A model generated the notes under the pieces. It saw only the letters and a program-made list of their open reading frames with translations. It had not been told where the DNA came from and made no database searches. Of a stretch of DNA of 36,582 nt, positions 23,348-30,716 are shown piece by piece (positions within the stretch are counted from its first letter, which is position 1; each line of letters opens with the position of its first letter). Origin of the DNA: Nitrospirota bacterium (GTDB lineage Bacteria > Nitrospirota > Nitrospiria > Nitrospirales > NS-4); assembly GCA_005877505.1 (NCBI GenBank), contig VBOO01000018.1, positions 1 to 36,582 of the forward strand. The letters are read 5' to 3'. The translations under genes and the position numbers were made by a program.

Positions 23348-24121
23348 TTAGATAGCAACCCCATTTGCGCGTGCAAATGAGACGATGTCAACCGAAGGCA
23401 CCCAGAGTGAAATTGCCAAACGGGCTGTGAGCCTTGTGGCCCCCTTGTTCTGTATCTGATTCGCTCCTTCGATGACAGAGGCCACATGCATGCCGAACAC
23501 CAGAGTGTCAGCAAGAAAACCAGGACAGCCTGAAGATCCCGAATACATGAGCGCATCTGTTTCGTAAAAGTCCAGGGCACGACCTGAAGGATGCTGCTGC
23601 GTATGAAAGGCCGAGACGTTAGCGCCTTGGAATCGTTCGGTCAGATTGACCACACGCCCAACAGGGTTGAACACCACACTCGCTAGTGGAAAACCCAGCG
23701 AACCACAACTTGTCCCAATGGGGACCCTGGCCGTGTTCAGCGCTACTGTCACGGACGAGCGCGGATTTTGTAAACGTAGGAGCGCAACGTCTCGCACTCT
23801 GTCTTCGGCGATCAAGGATGCACGCTCCATCGGTTGACCAATGTCTGGGGCACGGATAGCTTCAAACTGCGTGTGAACCGGCTTAGTTGGATCGTTCTCA
23901 ACGTGAACAAAGTGTGCCGCCGTCACAAGAACGCCAGGCGAAATCATGAATGCGGTGCCGTTGGTTGCATTGACCTGGTTCGGCGCGACTTGGGAGACGC
24001 CCAACACGCCGTACACGGATGCGCGAACCGTCGCAGAACTCTTCGCGAACAAGTGTCCCTCTCGCTGATTGTCTAACTTGAATTGAGTTGGCGAACTGTC
24101 GAGTTTTATTACTCTGCCCAA
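23348..24121 (-). CDS. Trypsin-like serine protease (cytoplasmic)
   Basis: 257 aa with no signal peptide. The chymotrypsin-fold triad is visible: His70 in VTAAH, Asp111 in RDVALLRL, and Ser197 in SGSSGCPGF, the GxSG nucleophile site. The N-terminal 50 residues are not obviously part of the protease. It starts 10 bases after the nuclease-like gene, in the same orientation. The DNA is visibly poorer in GC and different in codon use from its neighbours, and the pair is framed by inverted 77-bp repeats, so horizontal acquisition is likely. Stand-alone intracellular trypsin-like proteases are known effectors in bacterial conflict systems (family knowledge); that role here is inference. Confidence 0.85.
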   Translation of the reverse strand: MGRVIKLDSSPTQFKLDNQREGHLFAKSSATVRASVYGVLGVSQVAPNQVNATNGTAFMISPGVLVTAAHFVHVENDPTKPVHTQFEAIRAPDIGQPMERASLIAEDRVRDVALLRLQNPRSSVTVALNTARVPIGTSCGSLGFPLASVVFNPVGRVVNLTERFQGANVSAFHTQQHPSGRALDFYETDALMYSGSSGCPGFLADTLVFGMHVASVIEGANQIQNKGATRLTARLAISLWVPSVDIVSFARANGVAI

Positions 24122-24131
24122 AACGTTTCTT

Positions 24132-24554
24132 TTAGTCCCTCTCCGCCCACACGCGCCATGAGGTCTTCTTATAAGTACCCTTATCCGTGTTGATGATCCA
24201 GATTTCCAATTCCGGAAAGGCTTCAGCTAGACGTTTCCAGGCAACGCGGTGCTGTTTGGCCCTAGCAGGAAGGCCGGTTTCCGACTTATGGGAAAGCGCG
24301 AGGACAAGATGCTTGGCTTCATCGTTGAGACGAGAAACCACTCGGAAAAAGCCCTCATAAAAGTCCTTGGCTCTAGCAGGGCCAGTCTCCTTATAACCTA
24401 TGACTTCGATGTAGTAAGCCGTCTCCCCCTTTCTTGCCACAATGTCAACTCCGGTCTGACCATGCTCTCTTCTGGGAGTCAGAGCAAAGTCATCGCGTTC
24501 AAGTATCCCCTGAAGGCATTCCTCTACTTCGACATTAGCCACAGACTTTGGCAT
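24132..24554 (-). CDS. PD-(D/E)XK-like nuclease family protein
   Basis: 140 aa. The core G-V-D-I (Asp37) followed 13 residues later by Y-Y-I-E-V-I-G-Y-K (Glu50) matches the Mrr/restriction-endonuclease-like fold D...ExK. The canonical lysine position is Ile52, and Lys55 may replace it. An N-terminal helix with EVEECLQGILERDDF and the pattern RREHGQTGVDIVAR also fit this fold. The C-terminal half (KDFYEGFFRVVSRL, LALSHKSE, ELEIWIINTD) looks like a conserved accessory part. It is the upstream gene of the protease pair. A stop codon 9 bases before the ATG fixes the start at or after 24554; no clear ribosome-binding site is seen. Confidence 0.75.
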   Translation of the reverse strand: MPKSVANVEVEECLQGILERDDFALTPRREHGQTGVDIVARKGETAYYIEVIGYKETGPARAKDFYEGFFRVVSRLNDEAKHLVLALSHKSETGLPARAKQHRVAWKRLAEAFPELEIWIINTDKGTYKKTSWRVWAERD

Positions 24555-24614
24555 TTGTGATCATCAATTTTTTGTTCTTTGAATCCTCTGGAGCGTACAT
24601 CGAACTCTCGGAAA

Positions 24615-24642
24615 AATCTATCGACGCTGGGGAGATGTCCAA
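24615..24642 (-). promoter_or_regulatory. Weak promoter candidate for the cassette
   Basis: On the minus strand TTGGAC (24642-24637), 16 bases, TAGATT (24620-24615), just inside the right-hand inverted repeat and about 60 bases before the nuclease ATG. Confidence 0.3.
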
Positions 24643-24645
24643 GGC

Positions 24646-24722
24646 TAAGCGGGTGGCGCCGCATGGGACCCGGGCGGAGCGGAAGAGCCTACAGCCGAGT
24701 CTGCGGGGCTGCGACGGCGAAA
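24646..24722 (-). repeat. Right inverted copy of the 77-bp repeat
   Basis: Read on the minus strand it aligns without gaps to 23156-23232. The outer 33 and inner about 28 bases are nearly identical (shared GCCCCGCAGAC, CGGCTGTA, CCCATGCGGCG, CACCCGCT), and the middle is diverged. Confidence 0.75.
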
Positions 24723-24770
24723 GGATCTGAGCACGTCCGGGTGATGCGGTGACAGGACCCGCAACCAGAG

Positions 24771-25574
24771 CTACTTCGCCGATTGGGCGCAGCGGAAGCC
24801 GATGAAGGCGTTGCGGGTCTCCGGCGCAAGCTTGGAGGTGCGGCTGCCTGATAAGAGATACACCGGCATGTCGGACCACGAGCCGCCCCGCACCATCCTG
24901 TACTGACCAGTTCGCGGCCCCTGGGGGTTATTCTCGGGGCTCTCTCTGTAGTATTCGCCGTCATACCAGTCCTGGACCCATTCCGCGACATTCCCAGCCA
25001 GATCGAAGGCCCCGTACGGCCCTTGACCTCCTGGATAGCTGCCGACGGGCTTAAGAAGATCGTAAGAGAATTTGCTCATCTGTCCGAACAGAGCCAGCGT
25101 GGCGCTTGGTTTGGTCTCCCCCCAGGGAAACGGCCGCTCGTTCGTCCCGCGGGCGGCCTTCTCCCACTCAGCCTCGGTCGGAAGCCGCCGCCCGTTGATC
25201 CGGCAGTAGGCGTCGGCATCGACCCAGGTCACTCCGACGACAGGACGATTGGAATGGTCAGGAAACTTGACCAGGTCCCAGTTCAACGGCTTCTGCCATC
25301 CCGCGAATTCAAGGAACTTGGCGTACCGTTCCGTCGTGATCTCGTACCTATCGAGATAGTACGCGTCCAGGTACACCTTGTGGCGGGGCTGCTCGTCGTC
25401 CAGCCCCAGACCCTCAGGCAGCCCCATCCAGAATTCCCCGGCCGGCACCAGGACCATGGGCGAGCCGTCCTTGGCGATGATTTCCTTCGTCAGGTCACCC
25501 TCCGCTGCCATCGCCAACGAGAGGCCAGCCGCTAGCAGAAACACGACCACCCATGTCAGCTTCGGGATCCGCAT
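24771..25574 (-). CDS. Exported formylglycine-generating-enzyme-like (SUMF1-family) protein
   Basis: 267 aa from ATG 25574, with a signal peptide (TWVVVFLLAAGLSLAMA|AE). The FGE-sulfatase fold is recognisable by PMVLVPAGEFWMG, DAYYLDRYEITTERYAKF, INGRRLPTEAEWEKAARG, PFPWGE, DLAGNVAEWVQDWYD, YRMVRGGSW and the final GFRCA. True formylglycine generation needs a specific Cys pair; only the Cys in GFRCA is evident, so this is probably one of the many family members with another or no enzymatic role. No sulfatase gene is nearby. The gene ends 48 bases before the right repeat of the protease-nuclease cassette. Confidence 0.88.
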   Translation of the reverse strand: MRIPKLTWVVVFLLAAGLSLAMAAEGDLTKEIIAKDGSPMVLVPAGEFWMGLPEGLGLDDEQPRHKVYLDAYYLDRYEITTERYAKFLEFAGWQKPLNWDLVKFPDHSNRPVVGVTWVDADAYCRINGRRLPTEAEWEKAARGTNERPFPWGETKPSATLALFGQMSKFSYDLLKPVGSYPGGQGPYGAFDLAGNVAEWVQDWYDGEYYRESPENNPQGPRTGQYRMVRGGSWSDMPVYLLSGSRTSKLAPETRNAFIGFRCAQSAK

Positions 25575-25592
25575 CAACTGAACGATGAATGA

Positions 25593-25623
25593 TGAATTCT
25601 GAATTCAGCATTCTGCATTCTGC
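25593..25623. repeat. Short AT-rich reiterated motif
   Basis: GAATTCTGAATTC followed by two tandem GCATTCT units, in the leader of the FGE-like gene. No function is evident. Confidence 0.4.
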
Positions 25624-25628
25624 GTTTC

Positions 25629-25637
25629 AGTCTAGCA
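25629..25637 (-). promoter_or_regulatory. Extended -10 candidate for the FGE-like gene
   Basis: On the minus strand TGCTAGACT, an extended -10 form, about 55 bases before the ATG; no good -35 box is seen. Confidence 0.3.
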
Positions 25638-25725
25638 CACGCCCCGCTTGACTTCATGGCACCCTGCTCATATAGTGACTCCACTCCTCATGCACGTGCG
25701 CTCCGAACACCTCACTCCATAACCC

Positions 25726-27714
25726 TTGGCGCGGTTCCCTTTCCAATCCGTGCGACGTGCCGGGCGCCTCTGCGCTATTGCCATGCTCGTGGCCGGCCTG
25801 TTCCTGACAGGCCGCACGCCGCTCGATGCACAGCCAAAGCCCGCCCCGTCCAAGGCCGAGGAGGAGGTCAAGGTCCAGATCGACACGGCCAGGGCCTTGG
25901 TCGAGGAAGGCAAGACTGACGCGGCGGTCGAGGCCCTTCAGAAAATCATCGCGGCCTCGCCACAGAGCGAGCACATCCCCGAGGCCTATCTCCTGCTCGG
26001 CAAGGTCCTGATCGACCAGAAGAATTACGAGGAGGGCGGCGCGTTCTACCGGCGTCTCCTAGAGGAATACCCGAGTTCCGAATTGAGGCCACAGGCCCGA
26101 CTCGGATTGATCGGGACCCTGCTCCTGACTGGGCAACTGAATGCCGCGCTGCCCCTCCTGCTTGAAGCCAAGGGTCAGACAACGGACCCGGCCGTAAAGC
26201 GGATCGTGCTTCGGCAACTGGAAGAGGTCTACCTCGCCAACCAGGACTATGTCCGGATGGTGGAGACCGCCCTCGAGACCCGCGCGCTCGCTTCCGAACA
26301 GGAACGGCGCCAGATTGAGCAGCGCGTCGCCGAGACCCTCAAAACGAGAGTCGGCGAGAAGGACCTCCGTCACTTCGTGGACAAGAATCCCCGCACGTTC
26401 CCGTCTGATATTGCGCTGCTGCGGCTGATCGAGCTCTACGGGTCGGCCGGCGAAGATTACAAGCTAGCCAGGGCCGCCCGCGATTTCCTGACCCAGTTCC
26501 CTCTGCACGAGCAGGCCGCCTCCGTCGAGGCCATCCTGTCCGCGCAACGGAAGAAGCTCAAGAGCATGGCGTACCGCATCGGCGCCCTGTTGCCCCTCTC
26601 GGGCGAATTGAGCCCGTACGGCACCGACGTGCTGAACGGCATCCAGACCGCCTTCGACCAGACGACCGCGGCCATCCCGCAACTGGCGGTGGGCCTCGTC
26701 GTCAAGGACACCGAGGGCGATGCGAAGGTCCTCGACTCCGAGCTCCAGGACCTGCTGAGAGAGTACCAGCCGATCGCCGTGATCGGCCCGTTGCTGAGCC
26801 GCGAGGTGAAGGCCGTGGCGGTCGCCGCGGATGCCAATGAAGTGGTCTTCATCACGCCGACAGCCACTCTCGCCGACGTGCAGCGCATCAGCCAGTACCT
26901 GTTCAACACCGCCGTCAACAGCCGCGCCCTCGTGCGGGACCTCGCCGCCTATGTGACCGGCCCGCTGGGCTGGAAACGCTTCTGCATCCTCGCCCCGCGG
27001 GACCAGTACGGCGCGGAGATGACCCAAGCCTTCGGAGAAGAAATCCGCCGCCTCGGCGGGGAGATCATCGCCGTCGACACGTACGGACCCGATGATAACG
27101 ATTTCGGCCCCCCTCTCAAGCGCATCAAGGAGGCCGACCTCAAGCGCTACGGCAAGATGGAGTCTCCCCCGACCCCGCCACAGAAGTCTCCACCAACCCC
27201 GCCTCAGAAGAAAGGCCCCAAGGAGACCAAGATCTATGTCCCCGGGTTCGACGCGATCTTCCTCCCCGGCGAGGCCCAGAAAGTGAGCCTGATCGCCGGC
27301 CAGATTCGGTTCTATGCGGCCAAGGTGGGCCTCCTGGGGACCAATGGGATGAACACGCCGGACTTGCTCCGCTTCGACGCCCGCGCGGTCGAGGAGGCCA
27401 TCTTCGCGGACAGTTTTTTCGTGGACAGCCCGGACCCCACCGTGCGAAACTTCGTCGAGCAGTACCAGAAGCGCTTTCAGCAACCCCCCACGGCCTTTGC
27501 CGCGCAGGCCTATGAAGCCACCATGCTTGTTCTGGATGGTATACTGAAGGGAGCGACGACGGGCCGCGCCCTCAGGGAGAGCATCATGAACGTCAAGAAC
27601 GCGCCCGGTCTCACTGGGCCGTTGACCATGAACCCGGCGGGATACTTGGAACGGCACTACGCGCTGATTCAGGTCAAGAACGGCGGCCTCGTGCCGCTGA
27701 TGGACATGCGATGA
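25726..27714 (+). CDS. PBP-activator-like protein: TPR plus periplasmic-binding fold
   Basis: 662 aa. An N-terminal export signal (CAIAMLVAGLFLTG) is followed by TPR-like helices (about residues 45-200: GKTDAAVEALQKIIAASPQSEHIPEAYLLLGKVL) and a type I periplasmic-binding domain (about 285-650: IGALLPLSGELSPYGTDVLNGI, VIGPLLSREVKAVA, GFDAIFLPGEAQK). This is the layout of LpoA-like penicillin-binding-protein activators and of branched-chain amino acid receptors; with TPRs and no ABC transporter nearby the former fits better. The start is uncertain: TTG 25726 opens the frame, but GTG 25750 (VRRAGR) would give a more usual signal peptide. Around residues 482-500 a proline-rich tandem (SPPTPPQK twice) interrupts the domain. 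The stop overlaps the next start (ATGA). Confidence 0.8.
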   Translation: MARFPFQSVRRAGRLCAIAMLVAGLFLTGRTPLDAQPKPAPSKAEEEVKVQIDTARALVEEGKTDAAVEALQKIIAASPQSEHIPEAYLLLGKVLIDQKNYEEGGAFYRRLLEEYPSSELRPQARLGLIGTLLLTGQLNAALPLLLEAKGQTTDPAVKRIVLRQLEEVYLANQDYVRMVETALETRALASEQERRQIEQRVAETLKTRVGEKDLRHFVDKNPRTFPSDIALLRLIELYGSAGEDYKLARAARDFLTQFPLHEQAASVEAILSAQRKKLKSMAYRIGALLPLSGELSPYGTDVLNGIQTAFDQTTAAIPQLAVGLVVKDTEGDAKVLDSELQDLLREYQPIAVIGPLLSREVKAVAVAADANEVVFITPTATLADVQRISQYLFNTAVNSRALVRDLAAYVTGPLGWKRFCILAPRDQYGAEMTQAFGEEIRRLGGEIIAVDTYGPDDNDFGPPLKRIKEADLKRYGKMESPPTPPQKSPPTPPQKKGPKETKIYVPGFDAIFLPGEAQKVSLIAGQIRFYAAKVGLLGTNGMNTPDLLRFDARAVEEAIFADSFFVDSPDPTVRNFVEQYQKRFQQPPTAFAAQAYEATMLVLDGILKGATTGRALRESIMNVKNAPGLTGPLTMNPAGYLERHYALIQVKNGGLVPLMDMR

Positions 27715-28430
27715 ACCACATCGGTCTGATCATCCATACGATCTCATACATGGCGCTCCCGCTGCTCCTGGCCATGGTCTTCCACGAGTACGCGCACGGA
27801 TGGGTCGCCGACCGCTACGGCGATTCCACGGCTCGCCTGGAAGGGCGGCTGACACTCAACCCCGTCGCGCACATCGATCCGTTCGGGACGATCCTGCTGC
27901 CGTTGCTGTGTCTGATCTTTCCCTCCGGCATCCTGCTCGGCTACGCCAAGCCGGTGCCGGTCAACGCCTGGAACCTGCGCCATCCGCGCCGCGACATGGC
28001 GCTGGTGGCCGCCGCGGGGCCCGGCATGAATCTGCTCCTGGCCATCGCGAGCGCCGTCGCGCTCAGCGCCATCCTGGCCATTGACCCGTCCGTCGCCGAT
28101 TCCCTCTCCGCCAGCGGGCCCGGCGTCCGGAGAGACCTGCTCGGCATGTTCCTGGTGCCCCTGGCTTGGATGTGCTGGTATTCGGTCATCATCAATGTGG
28201 TACTGATGGTTTTCAACTTGATCCCCATCCCGCCGCTGGACGGCGGGCGGATCATGGTCAGCCTCCTCCCCCCGCGCCAGGCCGAAACGCTCAGCCGCCT
28301 GGAGCCCTACGGGATGCTCATCATTTTCTTCCTCGTCGTCGCCGATCCGCACATCCATCTGTTCGGGATGGTGATGGGCCCCCTGGTCCACGCGCTGACG
28401 AACACGATCTTCTCGACATTTACGTCGTGA
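27711..28430 (+). CDS. Site-2 protease family (M50) membrane metalloprotease
   Basis: 239 aa, about five to six membrane helices. HEYAHGW (about residues 24-30) supplies two zinc ligands and the catalytic Glu; NLIPIPPLDGGRI (near residue 165) supplies the Asp ligand. There is no PDZ domain, so it belongs to the short M50B group found beside trpS, scpA or rluB in many bacteria. Its substrate is unknown. The ATG overlaps the stop of the upstream activator-like gene, and trpS starts 18 bases after its stop. Confidence 0.9.
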   Translation: MNHIGLIIHTISYMALPLLLAMVFHEYAHGWVADRYGDSTARLEGRLTLNPVAHIDPFGTILLPLLCLIFPSGILLGYAKPVPVNAWNLRHPRRDMALVAAAGPGMNLLLAIASAVALSAILAIDPSVADSLSASGPGVRRDLLGMFLVPLAWMCWYSVIINVVLMVFNLIPIPPLDGGRIMVSLLPPRQAETLSRLEPYGMLIIFFLVVADPHIHLFGMVMGPLVHALTNTIFSTFTS

Positions 28431-28448
28431 ATCGGATAGACACGCGCC

Positions 28449-29432
28449 ATGGCTAAACGCGTCGTGAGCGGAATGCAGCCGAGCGGTTTGTTGCACCTGG
28501 GGAACCTGTTCGGCGCGCTCGACAACTTCATGCGCCTGCAGGCCGAACATGAGTGCTTCTACTTCGTCGCCGACTGGCATGCGCTCTCGACGAACTACGA
28601 GGACACCGCCCGCATCCGGGAATACACCCGCGAGGTCCTCATCGACTGGCTGGCCACGGGCCTCGACCCCGGGCGCTCGACGCTCTTCATTCAGTCCCGC
28701 GTCCCGGAGCATGCCATCTTACATCTGCTCCTCTCCATGATCACGCCGGTGCCGTGGCTGGAGCGGAACCCCACGTACAAGGAGAAACAGGAGAACCTTG
28801 AAGGACGCGACCTGTCCACCTACGGCTTTCTCGGCTACCCTGTCCTGCAGACCGCGGATATCCTGTTATATAAGGGAGACTACGTGCCGGTGGGTGTGGA
28901 CCAGCTTCCCCATCTCGAGCTGACGCGGGAGATCACCCGGCGCTTCAACGCCCTCTACAAAACGGTATTTCCCGAGCCCCAGGCCCTCCTGACAGAGATC
29001 CCGAAGGTCCCCGGCACGGACGGCCGGAAGATGAGCAAGAGTTACAACAATACGATCAACCTCTCGGACACCGAGGCGACGGTCCGCGCCAAGCTCAAGA
29101 CCATGGTGACCGATCCCGCCCGCGTCCGGCGGACGGACAAGGGCAACCCGGACGTCTGCCCGGTCTTCACGGTCCACAAGTCGGCGTCTCAACAAGCCGT
29201 CATCGACCGGGTGAACAAGGAGTGCCGGACGGCCGAGATCGGGTGCATTGATTGCAAAGGGCTGCTCGCAGATGCGCTGGTGGCCCGCCTCACGCCGATC
29301 TGGGAGAAACGGCGGGAGCTCGTGCAGATGCCGAAGCTCGTTGACGAGGTGATTGCCGCGGGGACCACGAAGGCGAGCGCCGTCGCCCGCCAGACCATCG
29401 CGGAAGTGAATGCAGCGATGAGGATGGGGTAA
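28449..29432 (+). CDS. trpS: Tryptophanyl-tRNA synthetase
   Basis: Charges tRNA-Trp. 327 aa, usual length. The class I HIGH equivalent is HLGN at residues 16-19 (GMQPSGLLHLGN), the KMSKS loop occurs as GRKMSKSYNN near residue 195, and VADWHAL, GYPVLQTADILLY and VGVDQLPHLELTREI form the tryptophan and ATP site. It sits in the plus-strand run M50 protease-trpS-BamE-like. Confidence 0.96.
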   Translation: MAKRVVSGMQPSGLLHLGNLFGALDNFMRLQAEHECFYFVADWHALSTNYEDTARIREYTREVLIDWLATGLDPGRSTLFIQSRVPEHAILHLLLSMITPVPWLERNPTYKEKQENLEGRDLSTYGFLGYPVLQTADILLYKGDYVPVGVDQLPHLELTREITRRFNALYKTVFPEPQALLTEIPKVPGTDGRKMSKSYNNTINLSDTEATVRAKLKTMVTDPARVRRTDKGNPDVCPVFTVHKSASQQAVIDRVNKECRTAEIGCIDCKGLLADALVARLTPIWEKRRELVQMPKLVDEVIAAGTTKASAVARQTIAEVNAAMRMG

Positions 29433-29444
29433 CAGTGACAGGCC

Positions 29445-29789
29445 ATGAAGCGGATCGCGCTTGCGGGCATGTTGATGATGAGCCTCGGGCTCCTCGGACC
29501 CGCCGAGCCTGCGCTGGCAGTCACGGACTCCCAGGTCTCTCCGGGTATCGATCGGCACGATCCTCCCGTCAGGCGGCTCCCCGGCGAGATCACCTTCGAG
29601 ACCTACCGGATGCTCTCCACGGGCACCACCGAGGCAGAGATCCTCACCCGCGCGGGCCAACCGCGCTACACCTTCCGGATCGCCCGTGGCACCTGGGTGT
29701 GGGTCTATCTGAACGACGAGTGGCTCGTGGAGGTGACCTTCTCCGGCGGCCGCGTCGCCAACATCAGCCGCTACCGCCCCAAGCCCTAG
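29445..29789 (+). CDS. Small exported BamE/SmpA-like protein
   Basis: 114 aa. The signal peptide (ALAGMLMMSLGLL...PALA|V) is followed by about 90 residues. The C-terminal half reads as the short alpha-alpha-beta-beta-beta fold of SmpA/OmlA (BamE-like) proteins: TEAEILTRAGQPRYTFR, a W-V-W-V-Y strand, and EVTFSGGRVANISR. There is no lipobox cysteine, so it is not a typical BamE lipoprotein and is probably periplasmic. It starts 12 bases after the trpS stop. Confidence 0.7.
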   Translation: MKRIALAGMLMMSLGLLGPAEPALAVTDSQVSPGIDRHDPPVRRLPGEITFETYRMLSTGTTEAEILTRAGQPRYTFRIARGTWVWVYLNDEWLVEVTFSGGRVANISRYRPKP

Positions 29790-29813
29790 TGCCCCTCGGC
29801 TTCTCTCCTGTGC

Positions 29814-29842
29814 TTGTCGAAGAGCCGTCCCTGGGCTACAAT
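29814..29842 (+). promoter_or_regulatory. Promoter for the PEBP gene
   Basis: TTGTCG (29814-29819), 17-base spacer, TACAAT (29837-29842), 37 bases before the ATG. A GGAGG ribosome-binding site is at about 29868-29872. Confidence 0.55.
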
Positions 29843-29879
29843 CCGATCGTCCCGAAACCCACTCTGAGGAGGTCACGCC

Positions 29880-30335
29880 ATGGAACTCAAAACCTCAGCG
29901 TTTGAGGCCGAAGGGATGATCCCCAAGAAGTACACGTGTGATGGACCGGACGTGTCCCCGCCCTTGAGCTGGTCCGACGTTCCGGCAAGGGCCAAGAGCC
30001 TGGCGCTCATCGCCGACGACCCGGATGCGCCGATGGGCACCTGGGTGCATTGGGTGGCGTGGAACATCCCACCGCACGCGCGAGGCCTCGAGGAAGGGGT
30101 GCCGAAGAAGGACTCGCTTCCGAACGGGATGAAGCAAGGGACGACGGATTTTCGCAGCATTGGCTACGGCGGCCCCTGCCCGCCATCCGGGACTCACCGC
30201 TACTTCTTCAAGTTGTACGCGCTCGACACCGGCCTGAACCTGCCGTCGAGCACGACCAAGAAGGATCTGGAGAGAGCGATGCAGGGACACATCGTGCAAC
30301 AGGCCGAGCTCATGGGCCGGTACGCCCGGAAGTAG
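29880..30335 (+). CDS. YbhB/YbcL-type phosphatidylethanolamine-binding (PEBP) protein
   Basis: 151 aa, usual length, cytoplasmic. The family anion-binding site is present: DGPDVSPPLSW, DDPDAPMGTWVHWVAWNIP, and YGGPCPPSGTHRYFFKLYALD. Cellular function of the bacterial members is not established. A fragment of this gene's 3' end recurs at about 33069-33090, at the junction of the downstream duplication. Confidence 0.92.
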   Translation: MELKTSAFEAEGMIPKKYTCDGPDVSPPLSWSDVPARAKSLALIADDPDAPMGTWVHWVAWNIPPHARGLEEGVPKKDSLPNGMKQGTTDFRSIGYGGPCPPSGTHRYFFKLYALDTGLNLPSSTTKKDLERAMQGHIVQQAELMGRYARK

Positions 30336-30387
30336 GGGAGAGGCCAGGTCAAAAATCATCTGTCAAGAAAGCCGGAGGGGAATAACG

Positions 30388-30669
30388 ATGGCGCGCCTCA
30401 AGCTGCAAGGAAAGGAATACCATCTGGAGAAAGAGGACATTGTCAATGCGGTCAAGAGGTTTGAACCTCAGCCAACACACGATTTCACGATCAGTATCGA
30501 TGGGACCTATTACCCCATTAAACAGGCGATCAGCGCCGCCACGGGGCTCCCGATCGAAACGTTCTCAGGCTCCGAAGCCCATGAATTCCTGCGAAAGCTC
30601 GGCTTTGTCATCGAGAATTACGAGCAGCGCATGCGAAAGCGTAAGAAAAGAAAAAGTCTCCACTTTTGA
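30388..30669 (+). CDS. Small basic protein, copy 1 (intact), function unknown
   Basis: 93 aa. An N-terminal sheet (ARLKLQGKEYHLEKEDIVNAV) is followed by ISIDGTYYPIKQAISAATGLP and a helix-turn region (SGSEAHEFLRKLGFVIENYE), then a basic tail. The Y-P-x-K-Q...F-x-S-x-x-A...L-R-K-L-G-F pattern resembles a small domain seen attached to some HNH-type nucleases; the match is weak. It has a good ribosome-binding site (CCGGAGGGG). It is followed 47 bases later by the receiver/coiled-coil gene. A truncated copy is at 33233-33328 before the second copy of that gene, so the two genes were duplicated as a pair. Confidence 0.7.
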   Translation: MARLKLQGKEYHLEKEDIVNAVKRFEPQPTHDFTISIDGTYYPIKQAISAATGLPIETFSGSEAHEFLRKLGFVIENYEQRMRKRKKRKSLHF

Positions 30670-30716
30670 TCCAGACCTTTCCCCTTGGCTCCCGCCTGAC
30701 AAAGTTTGAGGTGGTC

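Noticed and set aside
24548-24730. 60-codon plus-strand frame between the cassette and the FGE-like gene
   Set aside because: It runs through the right-hand inverted repeat and the presumed cassette promoter; no ribosome-binding site.
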